Shown: piece by piece, positions 9,043-16,381 of the stretch
Numbering within the stretch: the stretch's first letter is position 1
Layout of the letters: the number at the start of each line of letters is the position of its first letter
Assembly: GCA_963825075.1 (NCBI GenBank)
Contig: CAWGRX010000041.1
Span: 124,001 to 188,000 of the forward strand
Length of the DNA: 64,000 nucleotides
Direction of reading: 5' to 3'
Source: CAWAVN01 sp963825075
Lineage (GTDB): Bacteria > Planctomycetota > Planctomycetia > Planctomycetales > Planctomycetaceae
The notes under the pieces: model-generated
The model's input: the letters and a program-made list of their open reading frames with translations, nothing else
The model's database searches: none
What the model was told of the DNA's origin: nothing
Program-made: the position numbers and the translations under genes

Positions 9043-10474
9043 ATGTCCTTTAGAACCATCGATCAACTGGGGCAGACCCTCGTCCGCGCCCGTTTGGCCA
9101 CGCCCGAGCAAGTCGAAGAATGCCGGGCCGAGCTGGGAGGCGCTCGAACAGAACCCCAGCGCCTTGCTCCGCGTGATGGAGCATCATCAATACCTGACAG
9201 CCTATCAGACCTCCAAGCTCAAAAAAGGCTCCGTGGAAGGCTTGGTGCTGGGCAACTACAAGCTGATATACCGCAACGCCTCCGGCAGCTTCGCCCGCGT
9301 GTTCCGGGCCTGCTCGCTCGACAATGGGGAAATGGTGGGCCTTAAAGTCCTCCGCCAGCGCTGGGCGAGCGATCCCAAAAGCGTGCAGCAGTTCCACCGC
9401 GAAGCCGAGCTGTGCCAGAAACTCCGGCATCCGAACATCGTCCCGATTTACGACGTGGGAAGCCAAGGCGAATTCCACTTCTTCACGATGGAGTTCGTCG
9501 AAGGCGGGAACCTTAAGGACTTTCTGAACATCCGCAAAAAGCTGTCCCTCGTCGAAGCCACCCGCTGCATTTATGAACTGGCCCTGGGGTTGGCGTATGC
9601 CCTTAGCCAGGGGGTGACGCACCGCGATCTCAAAACCACCAACGTGTTGATGAGCACCAGCGGCGTCGCCAAGCTGGTCGATTTCGGACTGGCCGGCGAT
9701 GAACAGGGCGGCGGTGCGCGGGCTTTGGAATACGCGACGATCGAAGATGCCGCCTCCGCTCCGGCCAACGATCCCCGCAGCGACTTGTTTTTCCTGGGCG
9801 TGATTTATTACGAGCTGCTCACCGGCACGCCGCCTTATCCCTCCACCCGCAGCCGGGAAGAGCGGTCCCGCATTTCGCGGTATGCGAACATCCGCCCGAT
9901 CCGCCAACTGGAGCCGGGCATCCCGCGCAACGTCGAAGACATCGTGGAGCGGTTGCTAATGCTCGAACCGAGCCTGCGCTACCAGACGCCGCAGGAAATC
10001 GCCGCCGACCTCCGCGCGGTGCTTTTAGATCTCGGCGAGTCCCCGCCTGACGACGGCCAACCGGTTTTTGCCGGCTCCAACAACGCCTCGGCCGACAGCG
10101 ACAACTCGGCGATCACCGTGATGTGCATCGAAGGCCGGACCAAGCATCAAGACGTCTTACGGACCTATCTGACGAAGCACGGCTTCCGGGTGCTGATGCT
10201 CAGCGACGTGCAGCGCGGCCTCAATCGCCTCGCCACCTCGCCGCCCGATTGCCTGATCCTGTTCGGCGATTCCATCGGCAAGGAGGTCGCCGGCGCCTAT
10301 GAAAAAGCCCGCTCCCGCCCGTCCGGTAAGCCCGGCGTGATCGCGGTGCTCTCCGAATCCCAAAAAGATCTCGAAGCGACCTTCAAACCATCCCCCAACT
10401 CGCGAATCCTCGTGCAACCCATCAAAATCCGCGATATCAGGGAAGCCATCAACGCCGTGCTGGGACGGGAGTAG
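9043..10474 (+). CDS. Ser/Thr protein kinase with receiver-like C-terminus (one apparent frameshift)
   Basis: The protein begins MSFRTIDQLGQTLVRARLAT. It changes frame near 9141, where removing one G from GCTGGGAGGCG restores ...AELEALEQNPSALL. A Hanks-type kinase domain follows. The ATP-anchor lysine is in VGLKVL. The catalytic loop THRDLKTTN and the metal-binding VDFGLAG are intact, so activity is likely. The glycine loop is degraded (NASGSFARVF keeps one of three glycines). The N-terminal 80 residues match the helical leader common in planctomycete kinases. The last 120 residues (VMCIEGRTKHQDVLRTYLTK...) have receiver-like alternating strands and helices, with an LILFGD strand where the phospho-acceptor would be. 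There is no transmembrane segment. Its substrate is unknown. Confidence 0.8.
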
Positions 10475-10496
10475 TTCAATCCGAAATTCAGTCGCC

Positions 10497-11090
10497 ATGT
10501 CGCGAAAGAAGCGCCACCGAAAATCACATGGCCATTATTGCTGGTGCTGCGGGTGCCGGCGGGCTGACGAAAAATTCACCGGCAAAGGACACAACACGCA
10601 TCTCTGCAAAGATTGCTCGAAGCTGGATGCGAAGGAACCTGCCTGATCCCCCGCAAACGCCGAAAGCAGTTTGAGACGTTCCTGACCCACGAAGATCCGC
10701 GGGTTCGCGAAATGGCCGAGGAAATGCTGGAGGAAGATTCCGAAATGCGAGGGATGCTCCTCCAACAACAACCCGCTGAATCCTGGTACGCGAAGCGCCT
10801 GTCCCTTTTAGAGAACTTTGACGATCGGCTAGAACCGACGGAAGAGGAACTCTCTGTTCCCCCGCAACAAAACCCCGAGGATGATGAAGTTCCTTTTTGA
10901 GTGTCGCATCGTTCTCCAACGCAACGACCCCTGTCCCTGCGGCAGCGGCAGGAAATGCAAAAAATTCCGTTGCAGTCGATGCAGGTGGAGTCCACAAAAA
11001 AATCGCCGGGGACGTTTTCGGGAACCCATTTTGCAAAATTGGCCACGCGGTTTCTCGTGTTTTGGAAGGATTGTACCGCTCCTTCCATGA
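10497..11090 (+). CDS. Zinc-ribbon protein with C-terminal SEC-C motif (two apparent indels)
   Basis: Three frame pieces join into one small protein. The first (from the ATG at 10497) has a Cys-rich ribbon: YCWCCGCRRADEKFTGKGH then LCKDCSKLDAKEPA. At 10646 adding one C (GCCTG to GCCCTG) continues it as LIPRKRRKQFETFLTHEDPR. Near 10895 dropping one T from CTTTTTGAG gives ...DDEVPFECRIVLQRNDPCP, leading into a SEC-C zinc motif (RNDPCPCGSGRKCKKF). SEC-C motifs occur at the ends of SecA and many zinc proteins, where they bind zinc or nucleic acid. The gene starts 23 bp after the kinase stop and may be co-transcribed. The first join is well supported; the second is less sure, and the last 30 residues are of unclear reading. 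Confidence 0.6.
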
Positions 11091-11263
11091 TAGCAGCCGG
11101 GATTTCCTCCTCTGGCGGCTTGATCGCTTGTCTAGTTTGAAAAAACTGGTCTTGCAGGCATTGGAGGTTGCTGGCACACTACGCGGCTTTCCGTCTCTCC
11201 GGAAAAGCCCATCCATCTTGCGCCTGTCTCCGTTCATTTCTCCTCGCCGATTTTTGGGAACGA

Positions 11264-11827
11264 ATGCAACCGTCCCGATTGCTGCTGTTCATCTTTTGCG
11301 TGCTCTGGTTGACGGGCTGCCACAATGTGTGGAAGACCTCGCCGGGACCGCTTGCGCAGCCGTTGTTCGTGGCGTCGGGGAATCAGGATGTGGTTTGGGA
11401 GCGGACGGTCGATGTGCTGCACGAGTATCCGTTTTTCATCCGCCGGGAAGACCGCTTGGACGGCGTGATCGAAACCGCCTACAAAACGGGATCGAGCCTA
11501 TTTGAGCCTTGGCACAAGGAATCGGTGGGGGCTTACCAGCGCTTGGAGAGTACGCTGCAATCCATTCGTCGCCGGGTCGTCGTGAACATCACCGCCGCGG
11601 AGGGCGGCTATTACATCAACGTGGAAGCCTACAAAGAGTTGGAAGACTTGAACGGATTGGCGGCCAACTCTCCCGGCGGAGCGACGTTTACGGAAAACAC
11701 GCCGCTTAAGCGCGATCTGAATTTGGTCGTGGGCCAAACGACGCCTTCGGGATGGATTTCCCAAGGCCGGGATTTCGTCCTCGAACAAGACATTCTGCAA
11801 AGGCTCTACAAAGCCTTCAGCCGCTGA
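11264..11827 (+). CDS. Lipoprotein of unknown function
   Basis: A 187-residue protein whose N-terminus MQPSRLLLFIFCVLWLTGCH is a lipoprotein signal with lipobox LTGC (acylated Cys19). The remainder is a compact alpha/beta domain: DVVWERTVDVLHEYPFFIRR, then DRLDGVIETAYKTGSSLFEP, then RRRVVVNITAAEGGYYINVE. The layout resembles small planctomycete lipoproteins in which a beta-hairpin motif VIET-Y reports a mutation-tolerant core, but I do not know a named function. The start was placed at 11264 because the longer in-frame extension has no signal sequence. It is transcribed toward the opposing tRNA array, whose first gene ends 50 bp away. Confidence 0.75.
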   Translation: MQPSRLLLFIFCVLWLTGCHNVWKTSPGPLAQPLFVASGNQDVVWERTVDVLHEYPFFIRREDRLDGVIETAYKTGSSLFEPWHKESVGAYQRLESTLQSIRRRVVVNITAAEGGYYINVEAYKELEDLNGLAANSPGGATFTENTPLKRDLNLVVGQTTPSGWISQGRDFVLEQDILQRLYKAFSR

Positions 11828-11877
11828 ACCGCTCAGGGTTCAGAAGTATGGCTTATCGGACGCATGATCGCGGCCAG

Positions 11878-11964
11878 CGGAAGGCATGGGATTCGAACCC
11901 ACATCCCCTTTGGGGGGGCACGCATTAGCAGTGCGGCCCGGCAAACCGTATCCGGCTACCTTCC
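11878..11964 (-). tRNA. tRNA-Ser(GCT)
   Basis: An 87-base class II tRNA. The acceptor stem GGAAGGT pairs with GCCTTCC; the anticodon loop CTGCTAA carries GCT (11927-11929 on the complementary strand). The variable arm CCCCCCAAAGGGG and the T-arm with GGGTTCGAATCCC are standard. CCA is not encoded. It is the last member of the array in transcription order. Confidence 0.88.
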
Positions 11965-11976
11965 AAGCAATTCGAG

Positions 11977-12074
11977 TGGACTCACCGGGAATTGAACCCG
12001 GGCACCGATCAGCCGAAGGCTGGATTGGTCCTCCGCCATGCCATAGCGGTGTCTTCCCGTTGGACCATGAGCCC
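11977..12074 (-). tRNA. tRNA-like gene, anticodon GGC by position (Ala?), with an oversized variable arm
   Basis: A 98-base cloverleaf. Acceptor GGGCTCA pairs with TGAGTCC, the D-stem is GTC/GAC, and the anticodon arm CCGCT-ATGGCAT-GGCGG gives GGC. The T-arm CCGGG-TTCAATT-CCCGG is perfect. Between anticodon and T arms are 31 bases that fold into a long hairpin with a CAGCC-TTC-GGCTG tip. Such a variable arm is expected only in Ser, Leu, Tyr or Sec tRNAs, so amino-acid identity cannot be trusted from the anticodon. Confidence 0.6.
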
Positions 12075-12098
12075 GTCGTTTCAAAATTACACACCAAG

Positions 12099-12169
12099 AG
12101 GTCCACCCGGGAATTGAACCCGGCCTTCTGCTCTACCAAAGCAGCGTGCCCCCAAAACACTTGCAGACC
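12099..12169 (-). tRNA. tRNA-Thr(GGT)
   Basis: A 71-base tRNA. The acceptor GGTCTGC pairs with GTGGACC, with two G-T wobbles. The anticodon arm is CTGCT-TTGGTAG-AGCAG, so the anticodon is GGT. The variable loop has four bases and the T-arm CCGGG-TTCAATT-CCCGG is identical to that of the preceding array member. The D-stem is only 3 bp and the D-loop is TTTTGGGGG. Discriminator base U. Confidence 0.78.
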
Positions 12170-12183
12170 CAACTTGCGAATAG

Positions 12184-12259
12184 TGACCGAGGTGGGGATC
12201 GAACCCACAAAATCGCCACGCTCTCGACGTGACCGCTTTTCCGATTTGCGTACCCGGCC
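12184..12259 (-). tRNA. tRNA, positional anticodon GAG (Leu?), lacking U33
   Basis: A 76-base cloverleaf. The acceptor GGCCGGG pairs with CTCGGTC, the D-stem is CGC/GCG, and the T-arm GTGGG-TTCGATC-CCCAC is perfect. The anticodon arm is TCACG-TCGAGAG-CGTGG. Read by position the anticodon is GAG, but base 33 is C instead of the near-universal U, and the 7-base variable loop is too short for a leucine tRNA. Either it is decayed, a base is misread, or it is an atypical tRNA. Identity is left open. Confidence 0.6.
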
Positions 12260-12266
12260 TAAAAAG

Positions 12267-12335
12267 TTGCGGGTCCGGGGGTCGCACCCGGCGGGCGAGG
12301 CTTATGAGACCTCACTGAGCACTGGCCCACCCGCG
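12267..12335 (-). tRNA. tRNA with CAT anticodon, initiator-like C1:A72 mismatch, reduced D-arm
   Basis: A 69-base gene. The acceptor CGCGGGT faces ACCCGCA, leaving a C:A mismatch at the first pair as in bacterial tRNA-fMet. The anticodon arm GAGGT-CTCATAA-GCCTC carries CAT. The T-arm CCGGG-TGCGACC-CCCGG lacks the usual TTC. The D-arm is shortened to about GGGC-CAGT-GCTC. The anticodon stem lacks the three consecutive G:C pairs of genuine initiators. It may be a decayed or specialised initiator-type tRNA. Confidence 0.55.
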
Positions 12336-12344
12336 TGAAAAGGC

Positions 12345-12440
12345 TTATCGAGAGTTAAAGTTCCCGCTATCAAGCCGGGCAGATCGGGCTTATGAAACCC
12401 AACGGGGCACCTGCCGCACCTGTAAGGTGTTGTTGCCGCA
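12345..12440 (-). tRNA. Degenerate tRNA-like sequence with CAT loop
   Basis: The complement contains an anticodon-like arm TGGGT-TTCATAA-GCCCG and, five bases on, an imperfect T-arm-like hairpin CCCGG-CTTGATA-GCGGG. No acceptor stem can be formed with the flanking bases, and a second anticodon-like hairpin (CACCTTACAGGTG) lies just upstream. I read it as a remnant or heavily diverged tRNA of the array rather than a working gene. Confidence 0.3.
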
Positions 12441-12515
12441 TTACTAGAGGGAGATTGAGGACCTAGGTTCGCGCACTAGGTTCGCTTTGTGAAAAAAAGT
12501 CTTTCGGGATTTGAG

Positions 12516-12595
12516 TGACCAAGGGGAGACTTGAACTCCCACGCCCGAAGGCACGACGGTCTGAGCGTCGCGTGTCTGCATTCCACCACTTGGCC
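12516..12595 (-). tRNA. tRNA-Leu(CAG)
   Basis: An 80-base class II tRNA. Acceptor GGCCAAG pairs with CTTGGTC, discriminator A. The anticodon arm CGACG-CTCAGAC-CGTCG carries CAG. The variable arm GCCTTCGGGC and T-arm GGGAG-TTCAAGT-CTCCC are regular. It is the best-formed member of the array. Confidence 0.9.
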
Positions 12596-12601
12596 GGGGG
12601 G

Positions 12602-12695
12602 GGATTTGTAGGGGAGTCGAACCCATGCCGGGGGATGACTTCCGTTCTTCACGCTGCGGGAGTTAGACGCGCACGCTGCGAAATGGTTCGCCCCA
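12602..12695 (-). tRNA. Degenerate tRNA-like sequence, TAA-type loop
   Basis: The complement shows a T-arm-like ATGGG-TTCGACT-CCCCT near the left end and, 45 bases upstream, a hairpin GCGCG-TCTAACT-CCCGC with positional anticodon TAA (again C at position 33). The 3' segment ACAAATC has no matching 5' strand, so no acceptor stem forms. It could be a tRNA whose 5' half has been lost. Confidence 0.3.
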
Positions 12696-12804
12696 TTTTT
12701 ACGACATTCAGGTTTCGCGCGTCGCAATGCGCGATGTGGCGGGCTAAACTGGTATCCTGATCGGCACGAAACCTCGTCACCTTCGTCCTTGCAGGAATCA
12801 TAGA

Positions 12805-14361
12805 ATGAAAAAATCAAACGTTGCTCTCGGATTGGTCACGGCAATCGTTTTCGTGAGCGCGCTGTTTATGGGCTGGGGGCCGAATCGCGCAGCGGCGGGA
12901 ACGCCGAACGTGATCTTGGTGATGGCGGACGATTTGGGCATCGGCGACATCTCCCCGACGAACCCGGACTGCAAAATCAAGACGCCTCACATACAGACGT
13001 TGGCGGACGAGGGACTGACGTTTCTGGATGCCCACACGCCGAGTTCGGTGTGCACGCCGACGCGGTATGGGCTTTTGACCGGCCGCTACAATTGGCGGTC
13101 TCGGTTGGCGAAGGGAGTTCTGAGCGGGACAAGCGAGCATCTGATCCCGGCGGATCGGCCGACGCTCGGCCATCTGATGCGAAAGGCCGGTTATCACACG
13201 GCCATGATCGGAAAGTGGCACCTGGGGTGGGACTGGCATAAGACCGGGAACGAGATCGACTTCACGCAGCCGGTGAAGAATGGCCCGGACATCAACGGGT
13301 TCGACCAATTCTACGCGCACTGCGGCTCGCTCGACATGCCGCCTTATGTGTGGGTGGACACCGGAAAAATCACCGCCCCGCCGGACCGCGTCGAAGGCGT
13401 GACCCGTAAGGAAGACCCTTATGGTTGGTATCGCCAGGGGCCGATCGGCTCGGACTTCAAGATTCCCGAAGTGCTGCCGCATCTGTTCGGCAAGTCGATT
13501 GACTATGTGAAGTCCCGCGCGGAATCGGCCAAGGCAGGCAAGCCGTTTTTCCTTTACCTGGCACTCCCGGCACCGCACACGCCGATCGTGCCTCTACCGC
13601 CATTTAAAGATGCGAGCGAATTGAATCCGTATGCGGATTTTGTGATGCAGGTGGACCATCACCTGGGCGAGTTGCTCGGCGAAGTCAAGAAAGCCGGGCT
13701 GAACGACGAGACGTTGGTCATTTTCACGAGCGACAACGGCTGTTCGCCCGTGGCCAACTTCCCGCTGCTCGAAAGCAAAGGACATTACCCGAGCGCGAAG
13801 TACCGGGGCCACAAGGCGGACATCTACGAGGGCGGTCATCGTGTGCCGTTGATTGTGCGTTGGCCGGGACATGTCGAAGCCGGGCGGAAGACCGAGGCCT
13901 TGGCGTGCCTGACCGACGTGTACGCCACGCTGGAAGCCGTCACCGGACAGGAGAAAAAAGCCCGGGGCGGAGAGGACGGCTACAGTTTGCTTCCGGTGTT
14001 TAAGGGCGAAGAGACATCGGGCCGAGACACGCTGATCAGCCATTCGATCGGCGGCTCGTTCGCGATCCGGCAAGGCTCCTGGAAGTTGTGCTTGTCCTAC
14101 GGCAGCGGCGGTTGGAGCGCTCCGCGGGAAGCCGCTGCGAAGAAACAGGGTCTGCCGCCCATGCAATTATTCAATCTCGCCGATGACCCGGCTGAGGAAA
14201 AGAACCTGGTGAATGACAATCCGGAGCAGGTCAAGGCCTTGCTCTTGCTGCTGGATGACCAAGTCCAAAACGGCCGCTGCACGCCCGGCGAAAAGTTAAA
14301 CAATGACCGGGATGTGAAGTTCCTGCCTGCGGGCGTCAAACTGCCGAAGCGAGGCGCCTGA
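12805..14361 (+). CDS. Secreted sulfatase, formylglycine type
   Basis: A 518-residue exported alkaline-phosphatase-fold sulfatase. A signal sequence covers residues 1 to about 31. NVILVMADDLGIGD carries the metal-binding aspartates (Asp42, Asp43). The C-x-P-x-R signature is CTPTR with Cys83, the residue that must be oxidised to formylglycine for activity. GKWHLG and VIFTSDNGC are the other conserved blocks. The length and the LLTGRYNWRSRL segment fit the arylsulfatase A-like group common in planctomycetes, which cleave sulfate esters from algal or host polysaccharides in the periplasm. No formylglycine-generating enzyme is in the window. It lies alone between the tRNA array and a long intergenic region. 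Confidence 0.9.
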   Translation: MKKSNVALGLVTAIVFVSALFMGWGPNRAAAGTPNVILVMADDLGIGDISPTNPDCKIKTPHIQTLADEGLTFLDAHTPSSVCTPTRYGLLTGRYNWRSRLAKGVLSGTSEHLIPADRPTLGHLMRKAGYHTAMIGKWHLGWDWHKTGNEIDFTQPVKNGPDINGFDQFYAHCGSLDMPPYVWVDTGKITAPPDRVEGVTRKEDPYGWYRQGPIGSDFKIPEVLPHLFGKSIDYVKSRAESAKAGKPFFLYLALPAPHTPIVPLPPFKDASELNPYADFVMQVDHHLGELLGEVKKAGLNDETLVIFTSDNGCSPVANFPLLESKGHYPSAKYRGHKADIYEGGHRVPLIVRWPGHVEAGRKTEALACLTDVYATLEAVTGQEKKARGGEDGYSLLPVFKGEETSGRDTLISHSIGGSFAIRQGSWKLCLSYGSGGWSAPREAAAKKQGLPPMQLFNLADDPAEEKNLVNDNPEQVKALLLLLDDQVQNGRCTPGEKLNNDRDVKFLPAGVKLPKRGA

Positions 14362-14565
14362 GCTTCCGGCCGGACCGATTTTTGTCCCGTTCCTCGGCGC
14401 GTCCCATCAGGTAAAGATTGCGAAACCGGGAAATCTGGAGGAATTTCCGCCCGCTTTCTGCGATGATTCTCGATTATTGTAATAGAGAGACCAAAAAGCA
14501 CCGTCGTTTTGCCAGCAAGCGGCGCAGGCTCTGTTCCTTAAAGATCGTTCGAGAAATATCTGTCC
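14362..14565. other. Intergenic sequence before the dispersed repeat
   Basis: Together with 14633-14908 this is a 547-bp gap after the sulfatase. No coding sequence, RNA gene or clear terminator was recognised in either part apart from the repeat at 14566-14632. A promoter for the amylase cluster should be in the right-hand part, but no convincing -35/-10 pair was seen. Confidence 0.5.
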
Positions 14566-14632
14566 GATCAGCCGGAACGCGCTAGCGTCCGGTTGTTTCC
14601 AGGAACCGTGGGCTAGCGCCCAGCGGCTGATA
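14566..14632 (+). repeat. Dispersed intergenic repeat, copy 1
   Basis: Starts GATCAGCCGGAACGCGCTAG and ends GCGCCCAGCGGCTGATA. The ends are imperfect inverted repeats (ATCAGCCG...CGGCTGAT), each followed inward by a CGCTAGCG-like core. The same unit recurs at 21914, 57716 (inverted) and 63809 (inverted). Confidence 0.8.
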
Positions 14633-14908
14633 AATGCGACAATTATTCTTCGAGTGACCTTTAAGGCCTACTTATGGTTATGGCCTGCGCACCGAAATTG
14701 CAACCTGCCCAGGGGAGACGAAATTCCTCCCGCGCCTCATTATTCGACGAGAGCCAATGGCAGCGACGAAACCAAGAAAACACTTTCCAAGGAACTCCAT
14801 CAAGAGCAAACCAAAAAAACGGATTCTGAATAAATGAGGATTTCTGCGATTGCTCGCTCTTGCGATTTGGCGGACTGTGGCTCACTTCTTACGGGAAGGT
14901 GAAACAAC

Positions 14909-16354
14909 ATGCGGCGAATCAGCTTACAAAAAACGCTTCTCCTCGTTGTCTTGGTGCTGGCTCCGATCCGGCCCGTCTTTTCCCAAGGCGGCTACAACGA
15001 TGACCGCGTGATGATCCAGGGGTTTCAGTGGGAGTCTCACCAGGACGGGAAGTACACGGCTCCGGGGGGAGCCGAGTATGAGGTGCATTGGACGGGGCGG
15101 TGGTACGACCACGTCCGGGATCAAGTCGAGGAACTTTCGGCGGCCAAGTTTGACCTGATCTGGCTGCCGCCACCCTCCCAAGGAGAAGGGGCCGGATATC
15201 ATCCTCAGCAGTTAAACAGCTTCAGCAACAATTACGGAACGGAACAGCAACATCGAAAACTGCTCAGGGCGTTGCTCGGAAAGGGCATTGAACCGGTGGC
15301 CGATGTCGTCATCAATCACCGCGCGGGCACAGGCGGCTGGGCGACGTTTCAGAACCCGGACTGGCCGTCGCGGTTTATCTGCTCGACGGACGAGTTCTGG
15401 TTCCAGGATCCCAGCCAGGTGACGGAAGCGGATCGGGCCCTCTTGAACATGGCGGACAAGGGATCCCCGGATTTTCAGTTCTCGAACTATCCCAACTGGC
15501 CGGGTGCCAGGGATCTCGACCATTCCAATCCCGACTTGCGGGCGGAGATCAAAAAGTACCTCAAACGGCTTCGGAAGTTCGGGTACCGCGGTTGGCGCTA
15601 CGACATGGTGAAAGGTTTCGCTTCCGGCTATGTCGCGGAATACAACTACGATTCTCAGCCGACGTTCGCCGTGGGCGAGTTTTGGGACAGCAACCCCTAC
15701 GTGCTGACCCAGTGGGTGGATGGAACGAAGCTGTACGGCCAATCGGATCCGGCGAAACAGGCCTGTTCGGCATTCGATTTCGCGACCTACGAGCTGTTGC
15801 GGGAATTCATCAACGCGGGAAAGTACAGCCATCTCCCCGCGATTCATTTCAAGGACGGCACTTACGACGGCCTGATCGCGGTTAACAAGGACAAAGCCGT
15901 CACGTTCGTGGAAAACCACGACACGGGGTTTCCCCAGAAGCAATTCGACTCGTTCCCGAACAACGAGAAACTCCTCCAAGGCTACGCGTACATTCTCACG
16001 CACCCCGGCCTGCCTTGCGTTTATTGGAAGCATTACTTCGAGTGGCGCCGCGGCAAGGACATCAAGGATCTCGTTCGTGCCCGAAAATATGCCGGCGTTC
16101 ACAGCGGGAGCTACATCAAATCGGAAGTCCACGGCAACGACTACGTGGCCATTGTCGGTGACAAACCCACCGAGAGCAGCACGCTGATCGTCAAGATTGG
16201 CCCCGGACTGGATTTCAAACCCGACGAGAGCCTCTGGGACCTCGAGACATCGGGAACAGGTTATGCCGTCTGGGTGCGAAAGTCCAAAAAGGCGGAAACA
16301 AAAGCGGATGTCGATCGTCCGAAATCCCCTCTGACCATCCCGGACGAGGGCTGA
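14909..16354 (+). CDS. Secreted alpha-amylase, GH13
   Basis: A 481-residue exported amylase with a signal peptide (MRRISLQKTLLLVVLVLAPI then RPVFSQ). The four GH13 blocks are all present: DVVINH (132-137), GWRYDMVKGF with nucleophile Asp232, GEFW with acid/base Glu257, and FVENHD with Asp338. The IWLPPPSQ and GYHPQQLN blocks and the overall size resemble plant-type/archaeal GH13 amylases. It should hydrolyse alpha-1,4-glucan in the periplasm or outside. The C-terminal domain is short (about 80 residues) and ends in a charged tail. The next gene starts 27 bp downstream on the same strand, so the two are probably co-transcribed. Confidence 0.9.
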   Translation: MRRISLQKTLLLVVLVLAPIRPVFSQGGYNDDRVMIQGFQWESHQDGKYTAPGGAEYEVHWTGRWYDHVRDQVEELSAAKFDLIWLPPPSQGEGAGYHPQQLNSFSNNYGTEQQHRKLLRALLGKGIEPVADVVINHRAGTGGWATFQNPDWPSRFICSTDEFWFQDPSQVTEADRALLNMADKGSPDFQFSNYPNWPGARDLDHSNPDLRAEIKKYLKRLRKFGYRGWRYDMVKGFASGYVAEYNYDSQPTFAVGEFWDSNPYVLTQWVDGTKLYGQSDPAKQACSAFDFATYELLREFINAGKYSHLPAIHFKDGTYDGLIAVNKDKAVTFVENHDTGFPQKQFDSFPNNEKLLQGYAYILTHPGLPCVYWKHYFEWRRGKDIKDLVRARKYAGVHSGSYIKSEVHGNDYVAIVGDKPTESSTLIVKIGPGLDFKPDESLWDLETSGTGYAVWVRKSKKAETKADVDRPKSPLTIPDEG

Positions 16355-16381
16355 TTCCCTGACAAACTCTGGAGCTTTCCC

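Noticed and set aside
12602..12695. tmRNA 3' end
   Set aside because: No tag-peptide frame and no matching 5' domain lie upstream on the minus strand, which is occupied by the sulfatase gene in antisense.
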